Part shown: piece after piece, positions 15,629 through 23,369 of the stretch
Position numbering within the stretch: the stretch's first letter is position 1
Layout: every line of letters begins with the position of its first letter
Source of the DNA: Caulobacter sp. 17J80-11
GTDB lineage: Bacteria; Pseudomonadota; Alphaproteobacteria; Caulobacterales; Caulobacteraceae
Length of the DNA: 64,000 bases
Direction of reading: 5' to 3'
NCBI RefSeq assembly: GCF_014349105.1
Contig: NZ_JACSJI010000012.1
Coordinates: 1 to 64,000, forward strand
Notes under the pieces: generated by a model
The model's database searches: none
The model's input: only the letters and a program-made list of their open reading frames with translations
Told to the model about the DNA's origin: nothing
Translations under genes and position numbers: made by a program

Positions 15629-17065
15629 TCAGGCGGCGGAAAGGGCGGTGGTCGGGTCCGCGCCCAGCCGCGCGTAGGCGGCCTCGAGCGGACGGCGGAA
15701 GCGCGGATCGGCGGCCAACGTCGACGGGAAGACGCTCGTGAGCGCCAGGAAGCGCTCGACCCCGCCGCCGGCCGTGGCGACCTCGGCCAGGGGCCCGGCC
15801 AGCGGGTCGACGATCTTCTCGCCCTCGCGCGTGCGCATCTCGACGAAGCGCATCCAGGCGGCCAGCGGCACGACCAGCCGATCGACAGAGCGGCCGGCGC
15901 CCAGAGCGTCGGCGATCGTGCCCAGGATGCGAAACGGCAGCTTCTGCGAGCCGTCCCAGGCGATCTGGGCGAGCTGATGCCGGATGGCCGGGTTGCGGAA
16001 GCGCTTCAGCACCGCCTCGGCATAGGCGTGAAGGTCCAGGCCCGCCGGCGGCGTCAGGGTGGGCGCGATGTCCTCGAGCATCATGGCCCGCACGAAGCCG
16101 GCCAGCTCGGGATCGTTCATCGCCTCCGCCACGGTGGTGTGGCCGCGCAGCAGGCCGGCGTAGGCCAGGGTCGAGTGCGGTCCGTTCAGCAGGCGCAGCT
16201 TGGCCCGCTCCCAGCCGCCGACGTCGTCGGTCAGGCTCACGCCCACCGGGGCCAGGTCCGGCGCGTCCGGGCGCATGACGTCCTCGACCACCCATTGCAC
16301 GAAGGCCTCGCGCTGGATCGGCCAGGCGTCCTCGACGCCGGTGGCCGCAAGCACGCGGGCGCGCAGGGCGTCGTCGGTGGCCGGGGTGATGCTGTCGACC
16401 ATGGTGCGCGGGAAGCGGCACTCCGCCTCGATCCAGGCGGCCAGGCCGGCGTCGAGCGCGCCCGCGAAGGCCTGTACCGCGTTTCGCAGCCGCACGCCGT
16501 TGTCGGCGAGGTTGTCGCAGCTCAGCACCGTCAGGCCAGGCAAGCCGGCCGCCCGGCGCAGCGCCAGGCCCGCGACCAGCCAGCCGATCGCGCTCTTCGG
16601 CGCCTCGTCCGGCGCGGTCAGGTCGTGGAAGACGTCCGGGTGGGCGGAATCCAGCACGCCCGCGCCATCCAGGCAGTAGCCCTTCTCGGTGATGGTCAGG
16701 GTGACCAGCCGCACGTGCGGCGAGGCCAGGCGGGCCAGCACGCGGCTGGGCGTCTCGGGGGCGACCAGCACCTCGCGGATCGCGCCGATCACCCGGAGCT
16801 TCGTCTCCGCCTCCAGCTCGACCAGGGTGTAGAGCCCGTCCTGCGGCTCCAGAGCGTCGCGTACGCCCGGGCTTTTCAGCGACACCGCCGAGATCGCCCA
16901 GCGCGGGTCGCGGGCCAGGAGTTCGTCGAAATAGAAGGCCTGGTGGGCGCGGTGGAAGGCGCCGGGCCCGAAGTGGACGACGCCGATCTCCGTCGCGTCG
17001 CGGTCGTAGGCGGGCTTGGCGGCGCCGCGGAGCTGGGGCAGGGCGGCTGACGAAAGGCGGCTCAC
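15629..17065 (-). CDS. uxuB: Mannitol-dehydrogenase-family hexuronate reductase (UxuB-type)
   Basis: A 478-residue NAD-dependent polyol/uronate dehydrogenase. It matches fructuronate reductase UxuB in outline: GPGAFHRAHQAFYFDELL near residue 33, VTLTITEKGYCLDGAG, LTVLSCDNLADNGVRLRN, PRTMVDSITPATDD, LRLLNGPHSTLAYAGLL, and QKLPFRILGTIADAL. E. coli UxaB (tagaturonate reductase) begins differently. Because it pairs here with altronate dehydratase, and no mannonate dehydratase is present, its substrate may be tagaturonate. The GTG start overlaps the uxaA stop (GTGA). Confidence 0.82.
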   Translation of the reverse strand: MSRLSSAALPQLRGAAKPAYDRDATEIGVVHFGPGAFHRAHQAFYFDELLARDPRWAISAVSLKSPGVRDALEPQDGLYTLVELEAETKLRVIGAIREVLVAPETPSRVLARLASPHVRLVTLTITEKGYCLDGAGVLDSAHPDVFHDLTAPDEAPKSAIGWLVAGLALRRAAGLPGLTVLSCDNLADNGVRLRNAVQAFAGALDAGLAAWIEAECRFPRTMVDSITPATDDALRARVLAATGVEDAWPIQREAFVQWVVEDVMRPDAPDLAPVGVSLTDDVGGWERAKLRLLNGPHSTLAYAGLLRGHTTVAEAMNDPELAGFVRAMMLEDIAPTLTPPAGLDLHAYAEAVLKRFRNPAIRHQLAQIAWDGSQKLPFRILGTIADALGAGRSVDRLVVPLAAWMRFVEMRTREGEKIVDPLAGPLAEVATAGGGVERFLALTSVFPSTLAADPRFRRPLEAAYARLGADPTTALSAA

Positions 17066-18555
17066 AGCGTCACCCCTTGTTTCCAGACGGCGATCTCGCG
17101 TTCGCCGTTCGCCTCGGCGCGGGTTTCGCGGCCCGAGGCGGTGTCGATCACCAGGGCCATCAGCGCGTCGGTCGCGGCCTCCAGCCCGTCGCTGAGCACG
17201 CTGCCGGCGTCGAAGTCGATCCAGCGCGGCTTGCGCTCGGCCAGCGCTGTGTTCGACGCGATCTTCAGGGTCGGGGCGGGGAAGCCCAGCGGCGTGCCGC
17301 GACCGGTGGTGAACAGGATCACCGTCGCGCCCGCGGCGGTCAGGGCGGTGGAGGACACCGCGTCGTTGCCCGGCGCCTCCAAGAGCGCCAGGCCCGGCCC
17401 GCTGATCCGCTCGCCGTAGCGCAGCACCTGGGTCAGGGGCGCGCTTCCTGCCTTCTGCACCGCGCCGAGCGACTTCTCTTCCAGAGTGGTGATGCCGCCC
17501 TCGACATTGCCGGGCGAGGGGTTCTCCGACACCGGCTCGCCATGGTCGAGGAAGTAGCGCTTGAAGTCGTTGACCACCTCGACGACGCCGTCGAACACGG
17601 CGCGGTCCGTGGCGCGCGCCATCAGCAGGCGCTCGGCTCCGAAGATCTCGGGGATTTCGGTCAGCACCGGCGTGCCGCCGGCCTCGGCCACCCGGTCGGC
17701 GATACGACCGACCAGCGGGTTGGCGGTCAGGCCGGAAAAGCCGTCCGAGCCGCCGCACTTCAGGCCGATCACCAGGTCCGACAGGGGGCAGGGCTCGCGC
17801 CGGTCCTGCTCGGCGACGGCGACCAGGGCCTCGACGGCGTCCAGGCCGTCCTCGATCTCGTCGTCGGCAAGTTGCGTGTTGAAGGCGCGCAGCCGCTCGG
17901 GCGCGACGTCAGCCTCGGCGAGCAGGACGGCCAGCTGGTTGTTCTCGCAGCCCAGGCCCAGGATCAGCACGCCGCCGGCGTTCGGATGGGCGGCCAGGGC
18001 GGCGATCAGCTTGCGGGTGTGGGAGAGGTCGTCGCCCAGCTGCGAGCAGCCGAACGGGTGGGGGAAGGCGTGGACGCCGTCGACCCGCCCGGCGAACCGC
18101 TGCCCGGCCTTTTCGGCGATCCGGCGGGCGGTGTTGGCCACGCAGCCGACGGTGCACAGGATCCAGATCTCGTTGCGGGTGCCGACCCGCCCGTTGGCGC
18201 GGCGATAGCCCAGGAACTCGCCTGTGGCGGCGGGCGCGGTGGTGGCGACCGGCGGCGTCCAGGCGTAGGCGTCCACGCCCGCGAGCCCGGTTGCCAGATT
18301 GTGCGTATGCACATGGTCGCCGGCGGCGATGGCCCGCGTGGCCCGGCCGATCGGCCAGCCGTACTTCTTCACCTCCGTCCCGGCAGCGACCGCGTTCACC
18401 GCAAGCTTGTGCCCCTTCGGCACGGCGGCGCGGACCTCGATGGGGCGGCCCTCGACAAGGACGCTCTCGCCCGGTTCGAGCGAGCGAAGCGCTGTGGCCA
18501 CGTCGTCGCCGGGCGCGACGCGGTGCACGGAGGGAAGGGCGGGGGACGCGGACAT
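17062..18555 (-). CDS. uxaA: Altronate dehydratase
   Basis: A 497-residue enzyme converting D-altronate to 2-keto-3-deoxygluconate. An N-terminal SAF domain (~12-90; PKGHKLAVNAVAAGTEVKKYG, DHVHTHNLAT) precedes the catalytic part: YRRANGRVGTRNEIWILCTVGC, HPFGCSQLGDD, ILGLGCENNQ and GLKCGGSDGFSGLTANP, with conserved cysteines. Length matches E. coli UxaA (~495). First gene of the leftward operon uxaA-reductase-GH43. ATG 18555 lies only 8 bases from the operator at 18564-18577 and has a weak ribosome binding site. Confidence 0.92.
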   Translation of the reverse strand: MSASPALPSVHRVAPGDDVATALRSLEPGESVLVEGRPIEVRAAVPKGHKLAVNAVAAGTEVKKYGWPIGRATRAIAAGDHVHTHNLATGLAGVDAYAWTPPVATTAPAATGEFLGYRRANGRVGTRNEIWILCTVGCVANTARRIAEKAGQRFAGRVDGVHAFPHPFGCSQLGDDLSHTRKLIAALAAHPNAGGVLILGLGCENNQLAVLLAEADVAPERLRAFNTQLADDEIEDGLDAVEALVAVAEQDRREPCPLSDLVIGLKCGGSDGFSGLTANPLVGRIADRVAEAGGTPVLTEIPEIFGAERLLMARATDRAVFDGVVEVVNDFKRYFLDHGEPVSENPSPGNVEGGITTLEEKSLGAVQKAGSAPLTQVLRYGERISGPGLALLEAPGNDAVSSTALTAAGATVILFTTGRGTPLGFPAPTLKIASNTALAERKPRWIDFDAGSVLSDGLEAATDALMALVIDTASGRETRAEANGEREIAVWKQGVTL

Positions 18556-18563
18556 ATGCTCAA

Positions 18564-18577
18564 GGTAACCGGTGTCA
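18564..18577. promoter_or_regulatory. LacI-type operator, site 2 (uxaA / lacI intergenic)
   Basis: GGTAACCGGTGTCA; read toward uxaA it is TATGACACCGGTTACC, matching the sites before uxaC and the DUF6807 gene. It ends 8 bases from the uxaA start and 85 bases upstream of the LacI-type gene, so it can repress uxaA by blocking transcription near the start and may autoregulate the repressor. Confidence 0.85.
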
Positions 18578-18662
18578 TAAATCGCGCAAGCGGTCGTTCG
18601 GCCCAGTGGCGTGGACGCGGAGGGGCGGTTATGTAAGGACCGTTGCATTCGTCGGGGCCGAA

Positions 18663-19745
18663 GTGACCGTCATCAGCAAGACCGCCGCAGGCTCGGCCGA
18701 GGGTTCGACCGAGATCGAGCGCGACCGCCGCCGTCCGACCATCAACGACATCGCGCGCCTGGCCGCCGTCTCGAAGAAGACGGTGTCGCGGGTGATCAAC
18801 GAGTCGCCCTTCGTGAAGGAGGAGACGCGCGCGCGGGTCAACGCGGTGATCGACGAGCTGGGCTACGTGCCCGATCCCCAGGCCCGCGGCCTGGCGTTCC
18901 GGCGCTCGTTCCTGATCGGGATGATCTACGACAACCCGAACCCGCAGTACGTCGTGAACATGCAGCAGGGCATCCTCGACGCCCTGAAGGGCTCCGGCTA
19001 CGAGCTGATCATCCGCCCGGTGGTGCGCTCGGACCCCAACTTCCTCAGCGACATGCGCGCCTTCGTGGAGCGCCAGAAGCTGTTCGGCGTGGTGCTGCCG
19101 CCGTCGGTCTCCGAAGACGAGCGCCTGGCCGCCCTGCTGAACGAAATCGACTGCCCCTACGTGCGTATCGCCTCGGTGCCGCTGGACGAGGCCGAGAGCA
19201 TGGTCGTCACCCACGACCACATGGGCGGCGCCGCGGCGGCCAAGCACCTGCTGGCGCACGGCCACAAGGTGATCGCCCACATTTCCGGCCCGCTGACCTT
19301 CCGCTCGGCCCACGAGCGCCGGCGCGGCTTCTGCGAGGCCCTGGCCGCCGCCGGCGTCGGCATGCCCGACGCCTACGTGATGGAAGGCGCCTACACCTTC
19401 GAGTCGGGCATGGCCTGCGGCGAGGCCCTGCTGGCCCTGTCGCCCCGGCCGACCGCCATCTTCACTGGCAACGACGAGATGGCCTCGGGCGTGCTGCAGG
19501 CCGCCCGCAAGGCCGGCTTGCGCGTGCCCGAGGACCTGTCGGTGGTCGGCTTCGACGACTTCCAGATCGCCTCGCGCCTGTGGCCGCCGCTGACCACGGT
19601 GCACGCCCCCACCACCGACGTGGGCCGCATCGCCGCCGATCGCCTCATCCGCGGCGAGGACGACGGCCGCGCCCGTCGCTACGACCCGGATTCGATCCTG
19701 CCCTACCTGGTGGTGCGCGAGTCGTCCGGTCCGGCGCCGGCCTGA
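18663..19745 (+). CDS. LacI-family transcriptional regulator of the pectin/galacturonate island
   Basis: A 360-residue repressor. After ~22 unstructured residues come the LacI DNA-binding domain (TINDIARLAAVSKKTVSRVI, then the hinge DPQARGLAF) and a periplasmic-binding-protein-like effector core (FLIGMIYDNPNPQYV, TAIFTGNDEMASGVL, LSVVGFDDFQIASRLWPPLT). Effector probably a galacturonate-derived acid, by context. It diverges from uxaA with an operator copy between them, and the palindrome TGACACCGGTGTCA with central CG has the usual form of a LacI operator. GTG 18663 was chosen as the first start after the divergent promoter; it has only a weak ribosome binding site. Confidence 0.9.
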   Translation: MTVISKTAAGSAEGSTEIERDRRRPTINDIARLAAVSKKTVSRVINESPFVKEETRARVNAVIDELGYVPDPQARGLAFRRSFLIGMIYDNPNPQYVVNMQQGILDALKGSGYELIIRPVVRSDPNFLSDMRAFVERQKLFGVVLPPSVSEDERLAALLNEIDCPYVRIASVPLDEAESMVVTHDHMGGAAAAKHLLAHGHKVIAHISGPLTFRSAHERRRGFCEALAAAGVGMPDAYVMEGAYTFESGMACGEALLALSPRPTAIFTGNDEMASGVLQAARKAGLRVPEDLSVVGFDDFQIASRLWPPLTTVHAPTTDVGRIAADRLIRGEDDGRARRYDPDSILPYLVVRESSGPAPA

Positions 19746-19747
19746 AG

Positions 19748-20140
19748 TCAGGCCGAGCCGGTGGCGCTCGCGCCGCCGTCGCCGTCGCTGCTGGCGCCCG
19801 CGCCGCCCGAGGTGGGCAGGGCGGTGTTGAACTCGCGGTCGGCGGTGTCGGCGCAGACCAGCAGGGTCGTCTTCAGCTGGTCGCCGGTCATGGCTTTCAA
19901 CCGCTCGATCCCCCGGTCGGCCCACTGCGCGTTGGAATCCCGCGCGTTCAGCCGGCCGAGGTAGTAGGCGAAGTATATCCTCAGCAGACTGTCTTCCTGG
20001 GGATTGTCCAAAGCCGCGACGGCGAAGGCCATGACGGCCATGCAACTGAGATCGCGATCGCTGGTGTCGGTCTGAGCGAAGGCGGGGGTGGTGCCCCAAA
20101 CGGCCGCCAGTGCGGCCAAGGCCACGGCGGTGCGCCGCAT
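19748..20140 (-). CDS. Small exported protein of unknown function, 130 aa
   Basis: A signal peptide (AVALAALAAVWGTTPAFA, cleavage near 22) is followed by ~85 helical residues with two cysteines (DLSCMAVMAFAVAALDN and LLVCADTADREF), which could form a disulphide, and a low-complexity Gly/Ser/Ala tail. No family recognised. It stands between the convergent end of the LacI gene (2-base gap) and the uxaC promoter, so it has its own promoter and is probably unrelated to uronate use. Confidence 0.68.
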   Translation of the reverse strand: MRRTAVALAALAAVWGTTPAFAQTDTSDRDLSCMAVMAFAVAALDNPQEDSLLRIYFAYYLGRLNARDSNAQWADRGIERLKAMTGDQLKTTLLVCADTADREFNTALPTSGGAGASSDGDGGASATGSA

Positions 20141-20246
20141 CGGCCACTCCTACTGTGTGTCAGAGGTAACGCGGGCCGGGGAGGATCGTTCGGGCGCGGC
20201 CGCGAAGACCGCGAGCACGTTCCGCTTTCCCGTTTACAAATCACAA

Positions 20247-20260
20247 TGACACCGGTTACC
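20247..20260. promoter_or_regulatory. LacI-type operator, site 3 (uxaC-kduI-kduD-ppc)
   Basis: TGACACCGGTTACC, the exact reverse complement of site 2, in the extended form AATGACACCGGTTACC on the plus strand. It ends 33 bases upstream of the uxaC ATG at 20294. Confidence 0.88.
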
Positions 20261-20293
20261 AAAGGGGCGAGGAAACACCGGAAGCGCACCAAA

Positions 20294-21745
20294 ATGGCCA
20301 AGCCGCTCGTGCTTCATGACGACCGCCTGTTCCCGGCCGAGCCTTCGGCGCGGGCCGTTGCGCGCGAGCTGTATGCGGCGGTGAAAGGCCTGCCGATCAT
20401 CAGTCCGCACGGCCACACCGATCCGTCCTGGTTCAGCGAGAACGAGTCGTTCGGCAACGCCGCGGACCTGCTGCTGGCCCCCGACCACTACCTCTACCGC
20501 ATGCTCTACAGCCAGGGCGTGCCGCTGGAGCAACTGCGCGTGCCCTCCAAGCGCGGGCCCTCGGGCGCCGATCCGCGCGAGGCCTGGCGGCTGTTCGCGT
20601 CGAACATGAAGCTGTTCCGCGGCACGCCGTCGTGGCTTTGGCTGAACTACGTGTTCGCCGAGGTGTTCGGCTTCGAGATCGCCTTGGACGAGGCCACGGC
20701 CGATCTCTACTTCGACACCATCGGCGAAAAGCTGGCGACCGACGCCTTCCGCCCGCGCGCCCTGTTCGAGCGCTTCAACATCGAGGCCCTGGCGACGACC
20801 GAAGGTCCGCAGGAAAGCCTGAAGCACCACCACGCCATCCGCGACAGCGGTTGGGGCGGCAAGGTGATCACCGCCTACCGGCCCGATCCCGTGATCGACG
20901 CCGAGCACGAGCAGTTCGGCGACGCCATGGAGCGCTTCGCCCAGCTCACCGGCCAGGACGTGTGGAGCTGGCGCGGCTATCTGGACGCCCACCGCCTCCG
21001 CCGCGCCGCCTTCATCGACGCCGGCGCGACCTCGACCGACCACGGCCACCCGACCGCGACCACCGCCGACCTGGCCCCCGCCGAGGCGCAGGCCCTGTTC
21101 CACAAGATCACCGCCGGGACCTTCACCGCCGCCGAGGCGGAGCTGTTCCGGGCCCAGATGCTGACCGAGATGGCGCGCATGAGCCTGGACGACGGGCTGG
21201 TCATGCAGATCCACCCGGGCTCGTTCCGCAACCACAACCGTCTGCTGTTCGAGGCCTACGGCCGCGACAAGGGCGCCGACATCCCGCAGCCGACCGAATA
21301 CGTGCGCGCGCTGAAGCCGCTGCTGGACCGGTTCGGCAACGATCCCAAGCTGTCGGTGATCGTCTTCACGCTCGACGAGACCAGCTATGCCCGCGAACTG
21401 GCGCCGCTTGCCGGCCACTATCCGATCCTGAAGCTGGGCCCGGCCTGGTGGTTCCACGACAGCCCGGAGGGCATGCGCCGCTTCCGCGAGCAGACCACCG
21501 AGACGGCCGGCTTCTACAACACGGTCGGCTTCAACGACGACACCCGCGCCTTCCTGTCGATCCCGGCCCGCCACGACCTGGCCCGCCGCGTCGACTGCGC
21601 CTTCCTGGCGCGGCTGGTGTCGGAACACCGCATGACGGTCGAGGAAGCGGCGGAAACCGCCGTCGACCTCGCCTACAACCTGCCCAAACGGGCCTACAAG
21701 CTCGACCAGACGTCGCCGGCCGGCGCGCTCGCGCCCGCCGCCTGA
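20294..21745 (+). CDS. uxaC: Uronate isomerase
   Basis: A 483-residue enzyme of the amidohydrolase superfamily that interconverts D-galacturonate and D-tagaturonate (or glucuronate and fructuronate). Marks: metal-site motif [12 protein letters not shown] at ~36-47, [58 protein letters not shown] and [17 protein letters not shown]. Length fits E. coli UxaC (470). An in-frame ATG at 20246 overlaps the operator and would add a basic 16-residue extension, so ATG 20294, with GGAAG upstream, was chosen. First gene of uxaC-kduI-kduD-ppc. Confidence 0.93.
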   Translation: MAKPLVLHDDRLFPAEPSARAVARELYAAVKGLPIISPHGHTDPSWFSENESFGNAADLLLAPDHYLYRMLYSQGVPLEQLRVPSKRGPSGADPREAWRLFASNMKLFRGTPSWLWLNYVFAEVFGFEIALDEATADLYFDTIGEKLATDAFRPRALFERFNIEALATTEGPQESLKHHHAIRDSGWGGKVITAYRPDPVIDAEHEQFGDAMERFAQLTGQDVWSWRGYLDAHRLRRAAFIDAGATSTDHGHPTATTADLAPAEAQALFHKITAGTFTAAEAELFRAQMLTEMARMSLDDGLVMQIHPGSFRNHNRLLFEAYGRDKGADIPQPTEYVRALKPLLDRFGNDPKLSVIVFTLDETSYARELAPLAGHYPILKLGPAWWFHDSPEGMRRFREQTTETAGFYNTVGFNDDTRAFLSIPARHDLARRVDCAFLARLVSEHRMTVEEAAETAVDLAYNLPKRAYKLDQTSPAGALAPAA

Positions 21746-21756
21746 GGAGTCCCTTC

Positions 21757-22605
21757 GTGTTCAACAAGACCTACCACGCCACCCACCCCGACATGATGCA
21801 GGGCGCCAGCAATGACGACCTGCGCGCGCGCTATCTGGTGGAGGGCCTGTTCGCCGCCGACGCGATCGCCCTGAACTACACCCACAACGAGCGCATGGTG
21901 CTGGGCGGCGCCGCCCCGGTGTCGAAGACCCTCAGCCTGCCGGCCCAGACCGAGCCGGCCTCGGCCGCCGGCAAGCCGTTCCTGGAGCGCCGCGAGCTGG
22001 GCGTGGTCAATGTCGGTGACGGCGCGGGCAAGGTCAGCGTCGACGGCGTGGTCTACGACCTGCAGCCGAAGGACGGCCTGTACGTCCCGATGGGCTCGGC
22101 CGAGGTGACTTTCTCGTCGAACGACGCCGTCAACCCGGCCAAGTTCTACCTGGTCTCGACCCCGGCCCACACCCGCTACGAGGTGGTGAAGATCTCCATC
22201 GACCAGGCGGTGCCGCTGGAACGCGGCGCGCTGGAGACCTCCAACGAGCGGACCATCTACCAGTACATCGTCCCGGCCACCTGCAAGTCCTGCCAGCTGC
22301 TGCTGGGCCTGACGATCCTGAAGCCGGGCAGCGTCTGGAACACCATGCCGCCGCACCTCCACGACCGCCGCTCGGAGGTCTATTTCTACTTCGGCCTGAA
22401 GGCCGACGAGCGGGTGTTCCACTTCATGGGCGAGCCCGACCAGGCCCGTCACATCGTCATGGCCAACGACGAGGCGGTGATCAGCCCGCCCTGGTCGATC
22501 CACATGGGTTCGGGCACCTCGAACTACGCCTTCATCTGGGCGATGGGCGGCGAGAACCTCGACTACACCGACATGTGCGTCCTCGACATCTGTCAGCTGA
22601 AGTGA
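21757..22605 (+). CDS. kduI: 5-keto-4-deoxyuronate isomerase
   Basis: A 282-residue cupin that converts 5-keto-4-deoxyuronate, the product of unsaturated galacturonate, to 2,5-diketo-3-deoxygluconate. KduI marks: [41 protein letters not shown], the metal-binding [18 protein letters not shown], and [19 protein letters not shown]. Length equals the E. coli enzyme closely (278). GTG 21757 has GAGGAG 7 bases upstream, 11 bases after the uxaC stop. It handles the unsaturated end released by the pectate lyases. Confidence 0.95.
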   Translation: MFNKTYHATHPDMMQGASNDDLRARYLVEGLFAADAIALNYTHNERMVLGGAAPVSKTLSLPAQTEPASAAGKPFLERRELGVVNVGDGAGKVSVDGVVYDLQPKDGLYVPMGSAEVTFSSNDAVNPAKFYLVSTPAHTRYEVVKISIDQAVPLERGALETSNERTIYQYIVPATCKSCQLLLGLTILKPGSVWNTMPPHLHDRRSEVYFYFGLKADERVFHFMGEPDQARHIVMANDEAVISPPWSIHMGSGTSNYAFIWAMGGENLDYTDMCVLDICQLK

Positions 22606-22613
22606 GGGTGGAC

Positions 22614-23369
22614 GTGAGCAACCCCTTCAGCCTGGAAGGCAAGGTCGCCGTCGTCACCGGCGCCAACACCGGCCTCGGCCAGGGCGTGGCGGAGGCGCTG
22701 GCGAAAGCCGGCGCCGACGTCGTCGCCGTCGGCCGTACGCCGCCGGCCGACACTGAAGCCGCGGTGAAGGCCGCCGGCCGGCGCTTCCACGCCATCTCCG
22801 CCGATCTCGGCTCTATCGAGCCGGTCGAGCGCATCGTGCGCGAGACGGTGGAGACGTTGGGCGGCCTCGACATCCTGGTGAACAACGCCGGCATCATCCG
22901 CCGCGCCGACGCCATCGACTTCACCGAGGCCGACTGGGACGCGGTGATGGACGTCAACCTGAAGACGGCCTTCTTCCTGTCTCAGGCGGCGGCCCGTCAC
23001 ATGCTGAAGAACGGCGGCGGCAAGATCATCAACATCGCCTCGATGCTGTCCTTCCAGGGCGGCATCCGCGTGCCGTCCTACACCGCCTCCAAGAGCGGCA
23101 TCGCCGGCCTGACCAAGCTTTTGGCCAACGAGTGGGCGGCCAAGGGCGTCAACGTCAACGCCATCGCGCCGGGCTACTTCGAGACCAACAACACCGAGGC
23201 CCTGCGCAAGGACGAGAGCCGCAATCGCGACATCCTCGCCCGCATCCCGGCCGGCCGCTGGGGCGACCCCTCGGACCTGGGCGGCGCGGCGGTGTTCCTG
23301 GCCTCGCGCGCCGCCGACTACGTGCACGGAACCATTCTGCCGGTGGACGGGGGATGGTTGGCGCGTTGA
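22614..23369 (+). CDS. kduD: 2-keto-3-deoxy-D-gluconate dehydrogenase (SDR)
   Basis: A 251-residue classical short-chain dehydrogenase that reduces 2,5-diketo-3-deoxygluconate to KDG. Rossmann motif TGANTGLGQGVAEALAKAG at ~15, NNAG at ~88, catalytic Ser in INIASMLSFQG, and YxxxK as YTASKSG. The sequence FSLEGKVAVVTG at the start and ILPVDGGWLAR at the end are KduD-like. GTG 22614 follows the kduI stop by 8 bases. Its 3' end overlaps the ppc start by 16 bases. Confidence 0.93.
   Translation: MSNPFSLEGKVAVVTGANTGLGQGVAEALAKAGADVVAVGRTPPADTEAAVKAAGRRFHAISADLGSIEPVERIVRETVETLGGLDILVNNAGIIRRADAIDFTEADWDAVMDVNLKTAFFLSQAAARHMLKNGGGKIINIASMLSFQGGIRVPSYTASKSGIAGLTKLLANEWAAKGVNVNAIAPGYFETNNTEALRKDESRNRDILARIPAGRWGDPSDLGGAAVFLASRAADYVHGTILPVDGGWLAR

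Noticed and set aside
20246-20293. ATG at 20246 as the start of uxaC
   Set aside because: It lies within the operator and adds a basic 16-residue extension that does not look like UxaC. ATG 20294 is better placed.
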